Below are positions 8,450-16,108 of a DNA stretch of 17,176 nucleotides, piece after piece. Each line of letters starts with the position of its first letter. Position 1 is the stretch's first letter. The DNA comes from Prevotella sp. UBA6429 (GTDB taxonomy: Bacteria > Bacteroidota > Bacteroidia > Bacteroidales > Bacteroidaceae): positions 1 to 17,176 of the forward strand of contig DJOV01000097.1 of the NCBI GenBank assembly GCA_002437285.1, read 5' to 3'. A program made the translations under genes and the position numbers. The notes under the pieces are model-generated. The model worked only from the letters and a program-made list of their open reading frames with translations, did no database searches and was not told the origin of the DNA.

Positions 8450-9991
8450 ATGTTCACAGAAGCAGACAAGAAACAGATTGAAGGCCGTGGCATGACCGTG
8501 GCACAGGTGGAGCGACAGCTCGTACAACATAGGGAAGGATTCCCCTTTCTGAAGATAGAGGCAGCTGCAGCAGTAGGCAAGGGTATCATCGCTCCCGATG
8601 AAACCGAGCAAAAAGAAGCCGAGAAGTTGTGGGAAGACTATAAACGTGAGGGGCACAAGGTGGTCAAGTTTGTGCCCGCCTCGGGTGCGGCCAGCCGCAT
8701 GTTCAAGAACATGTTTGCCTTTCTCAACGCTGATTATGACACACCGCAGACCGACTTTGAGAAGACTTTCTTCGACAATATCACTAAGTTTGCATTCCGC
8801 AAAGCCCTGTGTCAGAAGTGTCACGCCAACAACGGCAAGAGTGTGAAAGAACTAATCGCTGAGGGCAACTATAAGGCGGTGGTTGCCAACATGCTCAATG
8901 CCGAGGGCCTCAATTATGGCCAACTGCCAAAGGGCCTGCTCCTCTTCCACGAATATGAGGACGGCCCGCGTACCCCCATGGAGGAGCATCTTGTGGAGGC
9001 GGCACTCTACGCCAACAGTGATGGTGAGGCCAATGTCCACTTCACGGTGAGCCACGACCACCTACAACTTTTCGAGAAACGAGTGGAAGAAAAGAAGGCG
9101 TACTACGAAAAGAAATTTGGTGTGAAGTATCATATCTCCTTCTCCGAGCAAAAGCCGAGCACCGACACCATAGCTGCCAATCCCGACGGGACACCATTCC
9201 GCAACGAGGACGGCACGCTGCTCTTCCGTCCCGGAGGTCACGGTGCGCTCATAGAGAACCTCAATGATATTGATGCCGATATCATCTTCGTAAAGAACAT
9301 AGACAACGTGGTGCCCGACCACTTGAAGGAGACCACCGTGCTCTGGAAGCAAGTCATTGCCGGTGTCTTGGTGAAAATGCAACGTAAGGCGTTTAACTAC
9401 CTGGAAATCTTGGATTCCGGACGATATAATCATGAGAAACTCGAAGAGATTATCCGCTTCGTTCAGCGAGATCTTTGCTGCCGTAAGGCAGATATCAAGG
9501 AGCTCGAAGATGCCGAACTGGTGTGCTATCTGAAGCAAAAGCTCAACCGTCCCATGCGTGTTTGCGGCGTCGTGAAGAACGTGGGAGAGCCTGGTGGCGG
9601 TCCCTTCTTGGCCTACAACCAAGACGGAACGGTGAGTTTGCAAATCCTTGAGAGCAGCCAAATAGACAAGAACAACGCCGAATACATGAAGATGTTTACC
9701 AGCGGCACCCACTTCAATCCGGTCGACTTGGTCTGTGCCACAAGAGACTACAAGGGGCACGCTTTCAACCTTCCGCAATATGTGGATCATCAGACAGGAT
9801 TTATCAGCTCAAAGAGTAAGAATGGAAAAGAGCTGAAAGCCCTGGAGCTGCCTGGATTGTGGAACGGGGCCATGAGTGATTGGAACACCATCTTTGTGGA
9901 AGTTCCTTTGGCCACGTTCAATCCGGTCAAGACTGTCAACGACCTGTTGCGCGACAGCCACCAGGGTGCTTGCGCGCACCATCATTGCTAA
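8450..9991 (+). CDS. DUF4301 family protein, possible UDP-sugar-pyrophosphorylase-like nucleotidyltransferase
   Basis: A 513-residue cytosolic protein (no signal peptide or membrane segment) of the uncharacterised family DUF4301. Read by eye, its motifs follow the order of UDPGP/UAP1-type nucleotidyltransferases. A glycine/alanine-rich loop with a basic residue, 'VKFVPASGAASRMF' (72-85), sits where LxxAGGxGTRL is expected. 'PKGLLLFHEY..GPRTPMEEHL' follows at 160-181, 'HFTVSHDHLQLF' at 197-208, 'KKFGVKYHISFSEQKPSTDT' at 221-240 (compare the FFQQ..P segment), 'FRPGGHGALIENL' at 259-271 (compare PDGxGGLYxAL), 'DIIFVKNIDNVVP' at 277-289 (compare VxNxDN), and 'EVPLATFNPVKTVNDLL' at 484-500. The C-terminus ends ACAHHHC. 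The family assignment is firm; the enzymatic reading is my inference and the sugar is unknown. It is a single-gene unit with its own promoter box and terminator. Confidence 0.85.
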   Translation: MFTEADKKQIEGRGMTVAQVERQLVQHREGFPFLKIEAAAAVGKGIIAPDETEQKEAEKLWEDYKREGHKVVKFVPASGAASRMFKNMFAFLNADYDTPQTDFEKTFFDNITKFAFRKALCQKCHANNGKSVKELIAEGNYKAVVANMLNAEGLNYGQLPKGLLLFHEYEDGPRTPMEEHLVEAALYANSDGEANVHFTVSHDHLQLFEKRVEEKKAYYEKKFGVKYHISFSEQKPSTDTIAANPDGTPFRNEDGTLLFRPGGHGALIENLNDIDADIIFVKNIDNVVPDHLKETTVLWKQVIAGVLVKMQRKAFNYLEILDSGRYNHEKLEEIIRFVQRDLCCRKADIKELEDAELVCYLKQKLNRPMRVCGVVKNVGEPGGGPFLAYNQDGTVSLQILESSQIDKNNAEYMKMFTSGTHFNPVDLVCATRDYKGHAFNLPQYVDHQTGFISSKSKNGKELKALELPGLWNGAMSDWNTIFVEVPLATFNPVKTVNDLLRDSHQGACAHHHC

Positions 9992-10028
9992 CTGGCGCGT
10001 CACGCGCGTTAGTCAAACTGACATTTCT

Positions 10029-10077
10029 GCACCATCCTTGCACTCACCTTGTCGTGTGTATGGGATGGTGCTTTTTT
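10029..10077 (+). terminator. Intrinsic terminator after the DUF4301 gene
   Basis: GCACCATCC (10029-10037) pairs perfectly with GGATGGTGC (10063-10071), followed by TTTTTTGTTTT. The loop is 25 bases and may contain a small inner pairing (CAC/GTG). It lies 38 bases after the DUF4301 stop codon. Confidence 0.82.
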
Positions 10078-10227
10078 GTTTTCCTTGAATCTATGTCCCA
10101 TGGTGTCGCCACGTTCAGTGCCTTTCCCACTTCAGTTTATGATATCATGACCACAAACAGATCTCGAGAATTGGCCCTAATTTGTAGAATTTATCTTTAG
10201 GGAGACGTGGAAAAAGACAATCAAACG

Positions 10228-10259
10228 TTTCACAGACGCTGCGAAATGCGTACCTTTGC
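10228..10259 (+). promoter_or_regulatory. Promoter of the MFS transporter gene (TTTC-N19-TACCTTTGC)
   Basis: TTTC (10228-10231), 19 bases, then TACCTTTGC (10251-10259). Only the last base of the upstream TTTG differs from the Bacteroidota consensus and the spacing is exact. The box ends 35 bases before the ATG at 10295. Confidence 0.78.
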
Positions 10260-10294
10260 AGTAGTTTTAGGAATCAAGATAACATTTTTATATT

Positions 10295-11455
10295 ATGGTA
10301 AAAGGATTGAGAAGCCTGTTGGTGCTGGCTGTCGGGACATTTCTCTTAGGCATGGCTGAGTTTGTGATGGAGGGTATCCTGCCCGACTTGGCCAGAGATC
10401 TCCACATCAGCATTCCCCAAGCAGGTCATGCTATCTCCGTCTATGCCCTGGGGGTCTGTGTGGGCGCCACGTTTCTCATTGCTCTCCACAAGTTGCGTCC
10501 CAAACATATCATCTTGGGCCTGTTGACGTTAGTGTTCATCGGAGCGCTGCTCTCCGTCACGGCGAAGAGCTTCTGGTGGCTCATGGCGGCCCGTTTCATC
10601 AGTGGCCTGCCCCATGGCGCCTACTACGGCGTTGGCACCATCGTGGCCTATCGCCTGGCCGACGAAAGCCACAAGACACGGGCAGTGTCAATCATGTGTG
10701 CCGGGATGACGTTTGCCAATCTGCTCGGCAATCCTGTGGCCACGCTCCTGTCAGGCGTGCTGTCATGGCGTCTGGCCTTTGCTGTCATCGCCGTGGGCAG
10801 TGTGGTGGCCTTGATGCTTGTGACACGCTTCATCCCCGACCTTGACCCTCTGCCCGATACGGGTTACAAGGGACAGTTTCGTTTTTTGCGTCATCTGGAC
10901 CCCTGGTTGATTATCCTTGCCACGATGTTTGGCAATGGCGGCATCTTGGCTTGGTACAGCTACATCTCACCCGCATTGGTGACCGAGGGAGGACTGCCGG
11001 CCCAATGGCTGCCTCTCTACATGGCCTTCGCAGGCTTGGGCATGGTCATTGGTAACCTGCTGAGTGGCTGGTTGTCTGACAAGTACAAGGCCGGTCTCAC
11101 AGCCTCGGGTCTGCAGGCGGTGGCAGGCGTGATGCTACTGCTCGTTTTCTTCAGCGTAGCTCACGGCTATGTGCACCTGGCCCTGATGTTTGTGTGTTGT
11201 GGATGCCTTTTCGGAATGGGCACGCCTGAGCAACTGCTCATCATCGAACACTCGAAAGGCGGAGAGATGCTGGGTGGCTGTTGCATACAGATCGCCTTCA
11301 ACTTTGGCAATGCAGCTGGCGCCTTCCTTGGCGGTCTTCCCATCAGTTGGGGCATGGGCTACGCTTGGCCAGCCATGATGGGATTTCCCTTTGTCGTCAT
11401 CGGTTTCCTACTGCTCTTCACGTTCCACAAGAAATACGAATGCGGCCAGGCATAA
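10295..11455 (+). CDS. MFS transporter, DHA1 / AraJ-like efflux family
   Basis: A 386-residue polytopic inner-membrane protein with about twelve hydrophobic segments in two halves. The first half begins 'LLVLAVGTFLLGMAEFVMEGILPDLARDL' (8-36), a hallmark of the AraJ/YdhP-like drug-and-sugar efflux group. 'AARFISGLPHGAYYGVG' (98-114) matches the conserved 'RxxxGxxHGxxxG' segment of helix 4, and 'SGWLSDKY' (257-264) is the motif-A loop of the C-terminal half. The motif-A loop of the first half (LIALHKLRPKHI) lacks the usual GxxxDRxGRR residues, as in other AraJ relatives. Members are proton-driven exporters; the substrate cannot be read from sequence. The gene has its own promoter and is followed 109 bases later by a sugar kinase in the same direction, which hints at, but does not prove, a link to sugar metabolism. 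Confidence 0.88.
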   Translation: MVKGLRSLLVLAVGTFLLGMAEFVMEGILPDLARDLHISIPQAGHAISVYALGVCVGATFLIALHKLRPKHIILGLLTLVFIGALLSVTAKSFWWLMAARFISGLPHGAYYGVGTIVAYRLADESHKTRAVSIMCAGMTFANLLGNPVATLLSGVLSWRLAFAVIAVGSVVALMLVTRFIPDLDPLPDTGYKGQFRFLRHLDPWLIILATMFGNGGILAWYSYISPALVTEGGLPAQWLPLYMAFAGLGMVIGNLLSGWLSDKYKAGLTASGLQAVAGVMLLLVFFSVAHGYVHLALMFVCCGCLFGMGTPEQLLIIEHSKGGEMLGGCCIQIAFNFGNAAGAFLGGLPISWGMGYAWPAMMGFPFVVIGFLLLFTFHKKYECGQA

Positions 11456-11516
11456 ATAATCCACGAAAAGGGAAATGATTTTGATGAAATGATGCGAGGT
11501 TTCAAGTTTTTTGCAT

Positions 11517-11525
11517 TAACTTTGC
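11517..11525 (+). promoter_or_regulatory. -7 promoter box (TAACTTTGC) of the ROK kinase gene
   Basis: TAACTTTGC matches TAnnTTTG and ends 39 bases before the ATG at 11565. The position 19 bases upstream is GCGA, so there is no clear -33 element. No terminator hairpin is seen between the MFS stop and this box, so read-through from the transporter gene is also possible. Confidence 0.66.
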
Positions 11526-11564
11526 CATATCGTTTACAACCCTTAAAACACTAACTAAACAATT

Positions 11565-12545
11565 ATGGATCAACAGAAGACAGTGAAACCATACGTCATC
11601 GGTCTCGACCTGGGCGGCACCAACTCGGTGTTTGGCATCGTCGACGCGCGTGGTGAAATCAAGGCCACGACGGCCATCAAGACCAAGGCATACGACAACG
11701 TGAACGACTTTGTGGACGCGGCAATGGACGTGCTCCACATCATCATCGAGCAGGTGGGTGGCTTGGGCACCATCAAGGCGATGGGCATCGGAGCCCCTAA
11801 CGGCAACTATTACACCGGATGCATCGATTTCGCGCCCAACGTGCCTTGGGCACACAACGGCTCAGTGCCGTTGGCCCAGATGTTTTCCGACAAGCTTGGC
11901 GGCATACCTGTGGGACTGACCAACGACGCCAATGCGGCAGCCATCGGCGAGATGACCTATGGTGTGGCGCGTGGCATGAAGAACTTTATCATGATTACCC
12001 TCGGCACAGGTGTTGGCTCGGGTATTGTGGTCGATGGCAAGGTGGTCTATGGCTGTGATGGCATGGCCGGCGAACTGGGCCACGTCATCGTGCGCAACGA
12101 GAACGGCCGTCCTTGCGGTTGTGGTCGTTGCGGCTGTCTTGAGACCTACTGCTCGGCAACCGGTGTGGCCCGCACAGCCCGCGAGCTGCTCGACACCACC
12201 GACACTCCATCGCTGCTTCGCGACATGAACCCCGAGGATATCACATCGCTCGATGTTTCGATTGCCGCATCAAAGGGCGATGAGCTCGCCAAGCACATCT
12301 ACGAGTTCACCGGCGAGATTTTGGGCGAGGCCTGCGCCAACTTTGCCGCTTTCTCTTCGCCAGAGGCTTTTGTGTTCTTTGGCGGACTGACCAAGGCCGG
12401 TGACCAGCTGATGAAGCCGCTCGTCAGGAGTTATGACGAGCATGTTCTCAGGATATACAAGGGCAAGGCCAAGTTCCTCACGAGCGGACTTGACGGCAGT
12501 TCTGCTGCCGTGCTCGGAGCCAGTGCCATCGGTTGGGACCTGTAG
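11565..12545 (+). CDS. ROK family sugar kinase (glucokinase-type)
   Basis: A 326-residue cytoplasmic kinase that phosphorylates glucose or a related hexose with ATP, feeding glycolysis. The N-terminal phosphate loop 'GLDLGGTNSVFGIVD' (13-27) is clear. 'LTNDANAAAIGE' (118-129) supplies the catalytic base D121. 'ITLGTGVGSGIVVDG' (144-158) is the second phosphate loop. The ROK signature with its structural zinc site is complete: E170-L-G-H173 followed by C184, C186 and C191 in CGCGRCGCLE. There is no N-terminal helix-turn-helix, so it is an enzyme and not a NagC-type repressor. Bacteroidota often rely on ROK kinases of this type (RokA in Bacteroides) with broad hexose specificity; exact substrate here is inference. 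It is preceded by an MFS exporter gene and followed by a 319-base gap without a clear terminator. Confidence 0.92.
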   Translation: MDQQKTVKPYVIGLDLGGTNSVFGIVDARGEIKATTAIKTKAYDNVNDFVDAAMDVLHIIIEQVGGLGTIKAMGIGAPNGNYYTGCIDFAPNVPWAHNGSVPLAQMFSDKLGGIPVGLTNDANAAAIGEMTYGVARGMKNFIMITLGTGVGSGIVVDGKVVYGCDGMAGELGHVIVRNENGRPCGCGRCGCLETYCSATGVARTARELLDTTDTPSLLRDMNPEDITSLDVSIAASKGDELAKHIYEFTGEILGEACANFAAFSSPEAFVFFGGLTKAGDQLMKPLVRSYDEHVLRIYKGKAKFLTSGLDGSSAAVLGASAIGWDL

Positions 12546-12864
12546 GCATTTCCTCCGGATGAATGTGTGATGGGCTGTTCCCCATAGGTCTGTGACGGGT
12601 TTGCGTAGAATCCAACGGAGCTATCGGCGACAGCCCATCCATATTCGTATGATGACATGCTCGTCTCCCTTAGTCGGAAACGAGATAGTCAGGTATCATC
12701 TGCCAATTGTTTTCGGATGAGCCAATTGACGCGCCGTGATGATTTTTTTTGAATTCATTTTTAAACGCTTGGCGCATTTGGGCGTCTAAGAAGTAGTTGC
12801 AACTAAAAACATGCGAGTTCGGACGAGTCGCAAAACAAGTGAAATCCTTTAAAACCACAAGCAA
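12546..12864. other. 319-base intergenic region with an inverted repeat, a small hairpin and a direct repeat
   Basis: No convincing gene lies here. It holds a 10-bp perfect inverted repeat, GATGGGCTGT (12569-12578) with ACAGCCCATC (12630-12639), around a 51-base loop and without a U tract. A small hairpin CTCGTCTCC/GGAAACGAG (12660-12684) has one mismatch. The octamer GCCAATTG occurs twice 19 bases apart (12702 and 12721). A palindrome GTTGCAAC lies at 12796-12803. Unlike the other promoter regions, no TAnnTTTGC box precedes the gene at 12865. Confidence 0.55.
12702..12728. repeat. Direct repeat GCCAATTG x2, 19-base period
   Basis: GCCAATTG at 12702-12709 recurs at 12721-12728. Each copy contains the palindrome CAATTG, and the 19-base spacing is close to two helical turns, which would suit a dimeric regulator. 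It lies about 140 bases before the DUF4890 gene. A regulatory role is only a guess. Confidence 0.35.
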
Positions 12865-13314
12865 ATGATGAAGAAAGCACTGGTCATGATGGTGACCGCA
12901 CTGACCCTTACAATGTCGGTCAGCGCACAGAATGATAATGGCAACCAACAGCGTCAGCGTCCCAGCAAGACGGAGATGATACAGAAGCGCACTGACCGCA
13001 TGGTGGAGCGCTACGGTCTCAACAAGGAGCAGGCCCAGCAGCTGCTGAAGGTGAACACCACCTATGAGAGCCAATTGATGGACGGCCGCCGTGGTCCCCG
13101 CATGCACGGACAAGGCCAGCGTCCCGTGAGACGTGACAGCGTGGAGCGCCAGCGTCCATCGCAAGAGCAGATGGAGGCCATGCGGAAAGAGATGACCGCC
13201 AAGATGGACGCCTACAAGGCTGAGGTGAAAAAGATCATGACCGATGAACAGTTTGCCAAGTATGAGGCAGACCTCAAGAATTTCCGCCCTGGCCGTAGGC
13301 CGAACGACAAATAA
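12865..13314 (+). CDS. DUF4890 domain protein, small secreted Spy/CpxP-like
   Basis: A 149-residue exported protein. Residues 1-21 form a signal peptide (MMKKAL, hydrophobic core, MSVSA before QN), so the mature form should be periplasmic. The mature part is highly charged and rich in Arg, Gln and Met, with two long helical stretches (about 35-72 and 97-140). 'YGLNKEQAQQLL' and 'IMTDEQFAKYEADL' resemble the paired LTxxQ-type motifs of Spy/CpxP periplasmic proteins, although the family here is DUF4890, known from Bacteroidota and uncharacterised. A chaperone or envelope-stress role is inference by analogy. ATG codons at 12865 and 12868 are both possible starts; the signal peptide works with either. 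No standard promoter box is visible upstream, and a strong terminator follows. Confidence 0.82.
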   Translation: MMKKALVMMVTALTLTMSVSAQNDNGNQQRQRPSKTEMIQKRTDRMVERYGLNKEQAQQLLKVNTTYESQLMDGRRGPRMHGQGQRPVRRDSVERQRPSQEQMEAMRKEMTAKMDAYKAEVKKIMTDEQFAKYEADLKNFRPGRRPNDK

Positions 13315-13321
13315 TCCCCCC

Positions 13322-13335
13322 TGCCACATGTGGCA
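13322..13335. repeat. Perfect 14-bp palindrome TGCCACATGTGGCA
   Basis: This palindrome lies 7 bases after the DUF4890 stop and three bases before the terminator stem. As RNA it could form only a tight hairpin; as DNA it could be a protein-binding site. Its role is unknown. Confidence 0.5.
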
Positions 13336-13338
13336 AGC

Positions 13339-13371
13339 AAAGGCATAAGGCGATGGTCTTATGCCTTTTTT
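13339..13371 (+). terminator. Intrinsic terminator after the DUF4890 gene
   Basis: AAAGGCATAAG (13339-13349) pairs perfectly with CTTATGCCTTT (13358-13368) around an eight-base loop and runs into TTTTTT (13366-13371). It is a strong rho-independent terminator that insulates the DUF4890 gene from feoAB. Confidence 0.93.
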
Positions 13372-13478
13372 CATGCAATAAATCATAAGATGAGCGTTGC
13401 AGCCAAGTAGACATACCTATTTATTAGTATATGGTGATGATAATTGCCCTTTGCCACCACGTTGCCAATAAATATTTG

Positions 13479-13487
13479 TAATTTTGC
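13479..13487 (+). promoter_or_regulatory. -7 promoter box (TAATTTTGC) of feoAB
   Basis: TAATTTTGC matches TAnnTTTG and ends 22 bases before the ATG at 13510. TTTG occurs at 13450-13453, but at 25 instead of 19 bases, so the upstream element is uncertain. The box lies within an upstream in-frame extension of the coding frame and so supports the start at 13510. Confidence 0.7.
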
Positions 13488-13509
13488 AGCGATAAAACAA
13501 ACAAGCAAT

Positions 13510-16002
13510 ATGAAATTATCAGAGTTGCATACGGGCCAAACCGGCATCATCGTCAAGGTGATGGGACATGGAGGCTTTCGCAAGCGAGTGGTGGAGATGG
13601 GCTTCATCAAGGGCAAGTCCGTCACGGTGCTGCTCAACGCCCCACTGAAAGACCCTGTGAAGTACCGCATCATGGGCTATGAGGTCAGTCTGCGTCACTC
13701 CGAAGCTGACATGATAGAAGTGGTCACTGAGGAGGAAGCCCGCGATATGAGAAAACAGGAAAAGGAGCAACAGTCGGAACATGCCGATGCGCTTTGTACC
13801 GTGGCCGACGCGAAGGACCCCGATGACATGGCCATCACCGATGCTCAGTTGGCCGACGTCGCTGACCGTCGCCACAAGGTAATCAACGTGGCACTGGTGG
13901 GAAATCCCAATTGCGGCAAGACCTCACTCTTCAACTTTGCCAGTGGCGCACACGAACGTGTGGGCAACTACAGCGGCGTGACTGTTGACGCCAAGGAGGG
14001 CCATGCCTCTTTAGGCGGCTACGAGTTCAACCTTGTCGATCTGCCCGGTACCTATTCGCTCTCAGCTTACTCGCCAGAGGAGCTCTACGTCAGGAAACAA
14101 CTGGTGGAGAAGACTCCTGATGTGGTGATCAATGTCATCGACGCCTCCAACCTCGAGCGCAACCTCTACCTCACCACCCAGCTCATCGACATGCACATCC
14201 GCATGGTGGTGGCACTCAACATGTTTGACGAGACAGAGGAGCGTGGCGATACCATCAACATCGACTCTCTGTCGAGCCTCTTCGGTGTGCCCATGCAGCC
14301 GACGGTGTTCACCACGGGCCGTGGAGTGCAAGACCTCTTCCGCAAAGTCATCGAGGTGTATGAGGCCACGGAGGGAGCCGACGCCCACTTCCGCCATATC
14401 CACATCAACCACGGACATGAGATAGAGCACGGCATAACGGAGATACAGGAGCACCTGAAGAAGGAACCCGGGCTGCGTGAGCATTACTCCACGCGCTATC
14501 TGGCCATCAAGCTCCTGGAGAACGACAAGGAGGTGGAAACACTCGTGAAGACCTTCCCCGACGCGGCTGAGATTCTGGAACATCGCGACGCGGCGGCAAG
14601 ACGAGTGCTGGAGGAAACCAAGGAAGACTCTGAGACGGCCATCATGGATGCCAAGTATGGTTTCATCCGCGGCGCCTTGGCAGAAGCCGGGTACATGACA
14701 GGGCAGGGCAAAGACACCTATCAGGTGACCCATCTGCTCGACCGCATCCTGACCAATCGCGTCATCGGTTTCCCGATCTTCATAGCGCTCCTGGCGCTGA
14801 TGTTCTTCGTCACCTTCAACTTAGGTTCCTATCCCATGGACTGGATCGACCAGGGTGTCTCTCTGCTCGGCGATTTTCTGGGCGACCACCTGCCCGATGG
14901 TCCTATCAAGGATATGCTTGTCGACGGCATCATCGGTGGCGTGGGTGCGGTCATCGTCTTCCTGCCGCAGATTCTGATACTCTACTTCTTTATCTCCTTC
15001 ATGGAGGATTGCGGATACATGTCGCGCGCCGCGTTCATCATGGACAAGTTGATGCACCAGATGGGCCTCCACGGCAAGTCGTTCATCCCGCTCATCATGG
15101 GTTTTGGCTGTAATGTGCCCGCCGTGCTCGCCACGCGCACCATCGAGAGTCGCCGCTCACGGCTGGTGACAATGCTCATCCTGCCGCTCATGAGCTGCGA
15201 GGCTCGCATACCCATCTACATCATGATCATCGGCACTTTCTTCTCGTTGCGCCAGCAGTGGCTCATCATGACAGCCCTCTATCTCATCGGCATCGCCATG
15301 GCCGTCGTGATGAGCAAGATCTTCACCCGATTCCTGGTCAAGGGAGAGGACACCCCGTTTGTCATGGAACTGCCCCCTTACCGTTTCCCCACGGCCAAGG
15401 CTGTGGGCAGGCACACCTGGGAGAAGGGCAAGCAATACCTGAAGAAGATGGGTGGCATCATCCTCGTGTCGACCATCATCGTGTGGGCACTTGGCTATTT
15501 CCCCCACAACGAGCAGCTCACACCGCAGCAGCAGCAGGAGCAGAGCTACATCGGGCGCATCGGCAAGACCGTGGAGCCCGTGTTTGAACCCCAAGGCTTC
15601 AACTGGAAGTTTGACGTGGGACTGATTGCCGGTGTGGGGGCCAAGGAAATAGTGGCCTCCACGATGGGTGTGCTCTATTCCAACGACGACAGCTTCGCTG
15701 ACGACAAGGGTGTCAACGACGAGGGGGGCAAGTATGAAAAGTTGCACAAACTCATCACGGCCGATGTGGCGAAAAGCCAGGGCCTGAGCCTCACCGACCC
15801 GCGCCTGGAGCACGTGTCAGCGCTCACGGCATTCTGCTTCTTGCTCTTCGTGTTGCTCTATTTCCCTTGCTTGGCAACGGTTGCCGCCATCAAGAGCGAA
15901 ACGGGTGCCTGGAAGTGGGCACTCTTCGCGGCGGGATACACCACAGCCTTGGCTTGGGTGGTATCCGCATTGGTGTTCAGGATAGGATTGCTTTTCATCT
16001 GA
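13510..16002 (+). CDS. feoB: FeoA-FeoB fusion, ferrous iron transporter
   Basis: Takes up Fe(II) across the inner membrane. It has 830 residues from MKLSELHTGQTG. Residues 1-75 are a complete FeoA (SH3-like) domain, joined by an acidic linker (about 76-124) to FeoB. The G domain shows G1 GNPNCGKTS (131-139), G2 GVT (156-158), G3 DLPG (177-180) and G4 NMFD (237-240). A helical domain follows to about 415, then the membrane region with two Gate blocks, for example 'IVFLPQILILYFFISFMED' (about 480-500) and 'MGFGCNVPAVLATRTIE' (about 530-546). An ATG 22 codons upstream (13444) is in frame, but the promoter box lies in between, so 13510 is preferred. No FeoC is present. FeoA-FeoB fusions are common in Bacteroidota. 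Iron regulation is likely, but I see no convincing Fur site. Confidence 0.95.
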   Translation: MKLSELHTGQTGIIVKVMGHGGFRKRVVEMGFIKGKSVTVLLNAPLKDPVKYRIMGYEVSLRHSEADMIEVVTEEEARDMRKQEKEQQSEHADALCTVADAKDPDDMAITDAQLADVADRRHKVINVALVGNPNCGKTSLFNFASGAHERVGNYSGVTVDAKEGHASLGGYEFNLVDLPGTYSLSAYSPEELYVRKQLVEKTPDVVINVIDASNLERNLYLTTQLIDMHIRMVVALNMFDETEERGDTINIDSLSSLFGVPMQPTVFTTGRGVQDLFRKVIEVYEATEGADAHFRHIHINHGHEIEHGITEIQEHLKKEPGLREHYSTRYLAIKLLENDKEVETLVKTFPDAAEILEHRDAAARRVLEETKEDSETAIMDAKYGFIRGALAEAGYMTGQGKDTYQVTHLLDRILTNRVIGFPIFIALLALMFFVTFNLGSYPMDWIDQGVSLLGDFLGDHLPDGPIKDMLVDGIIGGVGAVIVFLPQILILYFFISFMEDCGYMSRAAFIMDKLMHQMGLHGKSFIPLIMGFGCNVPAVLATRTIESRRSRLVTMLILPLMSCEARIPIYIMIIGTFFSLRQQWLIMTALYLIGIAMAVVMSKIFTRFLVKGEDTPFVMELPPYRFPTAKAVGRHTWEKGKQYLKKMGGIILVSTIIVWALGYFPHNEQLTPQQQQEQSYIGRIGKTVEPVFEPQGFNWKFDVGLIAGVGAKEIVASTMGVLYSNDDSFADDKGVNDEGGKYEKLHKLITADVAKSQGLSLTDPRLEHVSALTAFCFLLFVLLYFPCLATVAAIKSETGAWKWALFAAGYTTALAWVVSALVFRIGLLFI

Positions 16003-16032
16003 AGTTCTCGAAAAGCAACATGTCATACGATA

Positions 16033-16065
16033 GGGCAGGTGTCGACCTTAGGGTTGGGCCTGCCC
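16033..16065. terminator. Possible bidirectional hairpin between convergent genes
   Basis: GGGCAGG (16033-16039) pairs with CCTGCCC (16059-16065), with a possible inner ACC/GGT pairing. It lies 31 bases after the feoAB stop and between convergent genes. The tail ATTATTTAT is only moderately U-rich, so this is a weak terminator candidate. Confidence 0.4.
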
Positions 16066-16108
16066 ATTATTTATGTGGCAGAGTATGGGTCACCGCGCTT
16101 TGGGGTCC

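Larger units (their letters stand above)
9992..10294. other. Intergenic region with terminator and promoter only
   Basis: This 303-base gap holds the terminator at 10029-10077 and the MFS gene promoter at 10228-10259. Between them (about 10078-10227) I see no coding frame with a recognisable product, no tRNA and no repeat. Confidence 0.6.

Noticed and set aside
9062..9790. Long minus-strand open frame (242 codons) opposite the DUF4301 gene
   Set aside because: It is a mirror of the codon bias of the real gene: the plus-strand frame has clear family motifs, while this one shows low-complexity V/L/H-rich residues and no recognisable domain.
11456..11564. Terminator between the MFS transporter and ROK kinase genes
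   Set aside because: No stem with a U run is visible, so I did not call one; the two genes may partly share a transcript.
12670..13386. Minus-strand open frame of 238 codons across the DUF4890 gene
   Set aside because: It covers a gene with a clear signal peptide and terminator on the plus strand; its translation is Leu/His/Val-rich and has no family resemblance.
13434..13448. GATGATAATT sequence before feoAB as a possible Fur box
   Set aside because: It matches only part of one half of the classical GATAATGATAATCATTATC site, with no second half, so it is too weak to claim.
15526..15545. CAG/CAGCAG tract in feoAB as a possible slippage repeat
   Set aside because: Only about four consecutive CAG units encoding glutamines in a loop between membrane regions; too short to suggest phase variation.
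14062..15813. Minus-strand open frames opposite feoAB (14062-14733 and 15157-15813)
   Set aside because: His/Asp/Glu/Leu-rich translations without motifs, fully within the FeoB coding frame; treated as antisense shadows.
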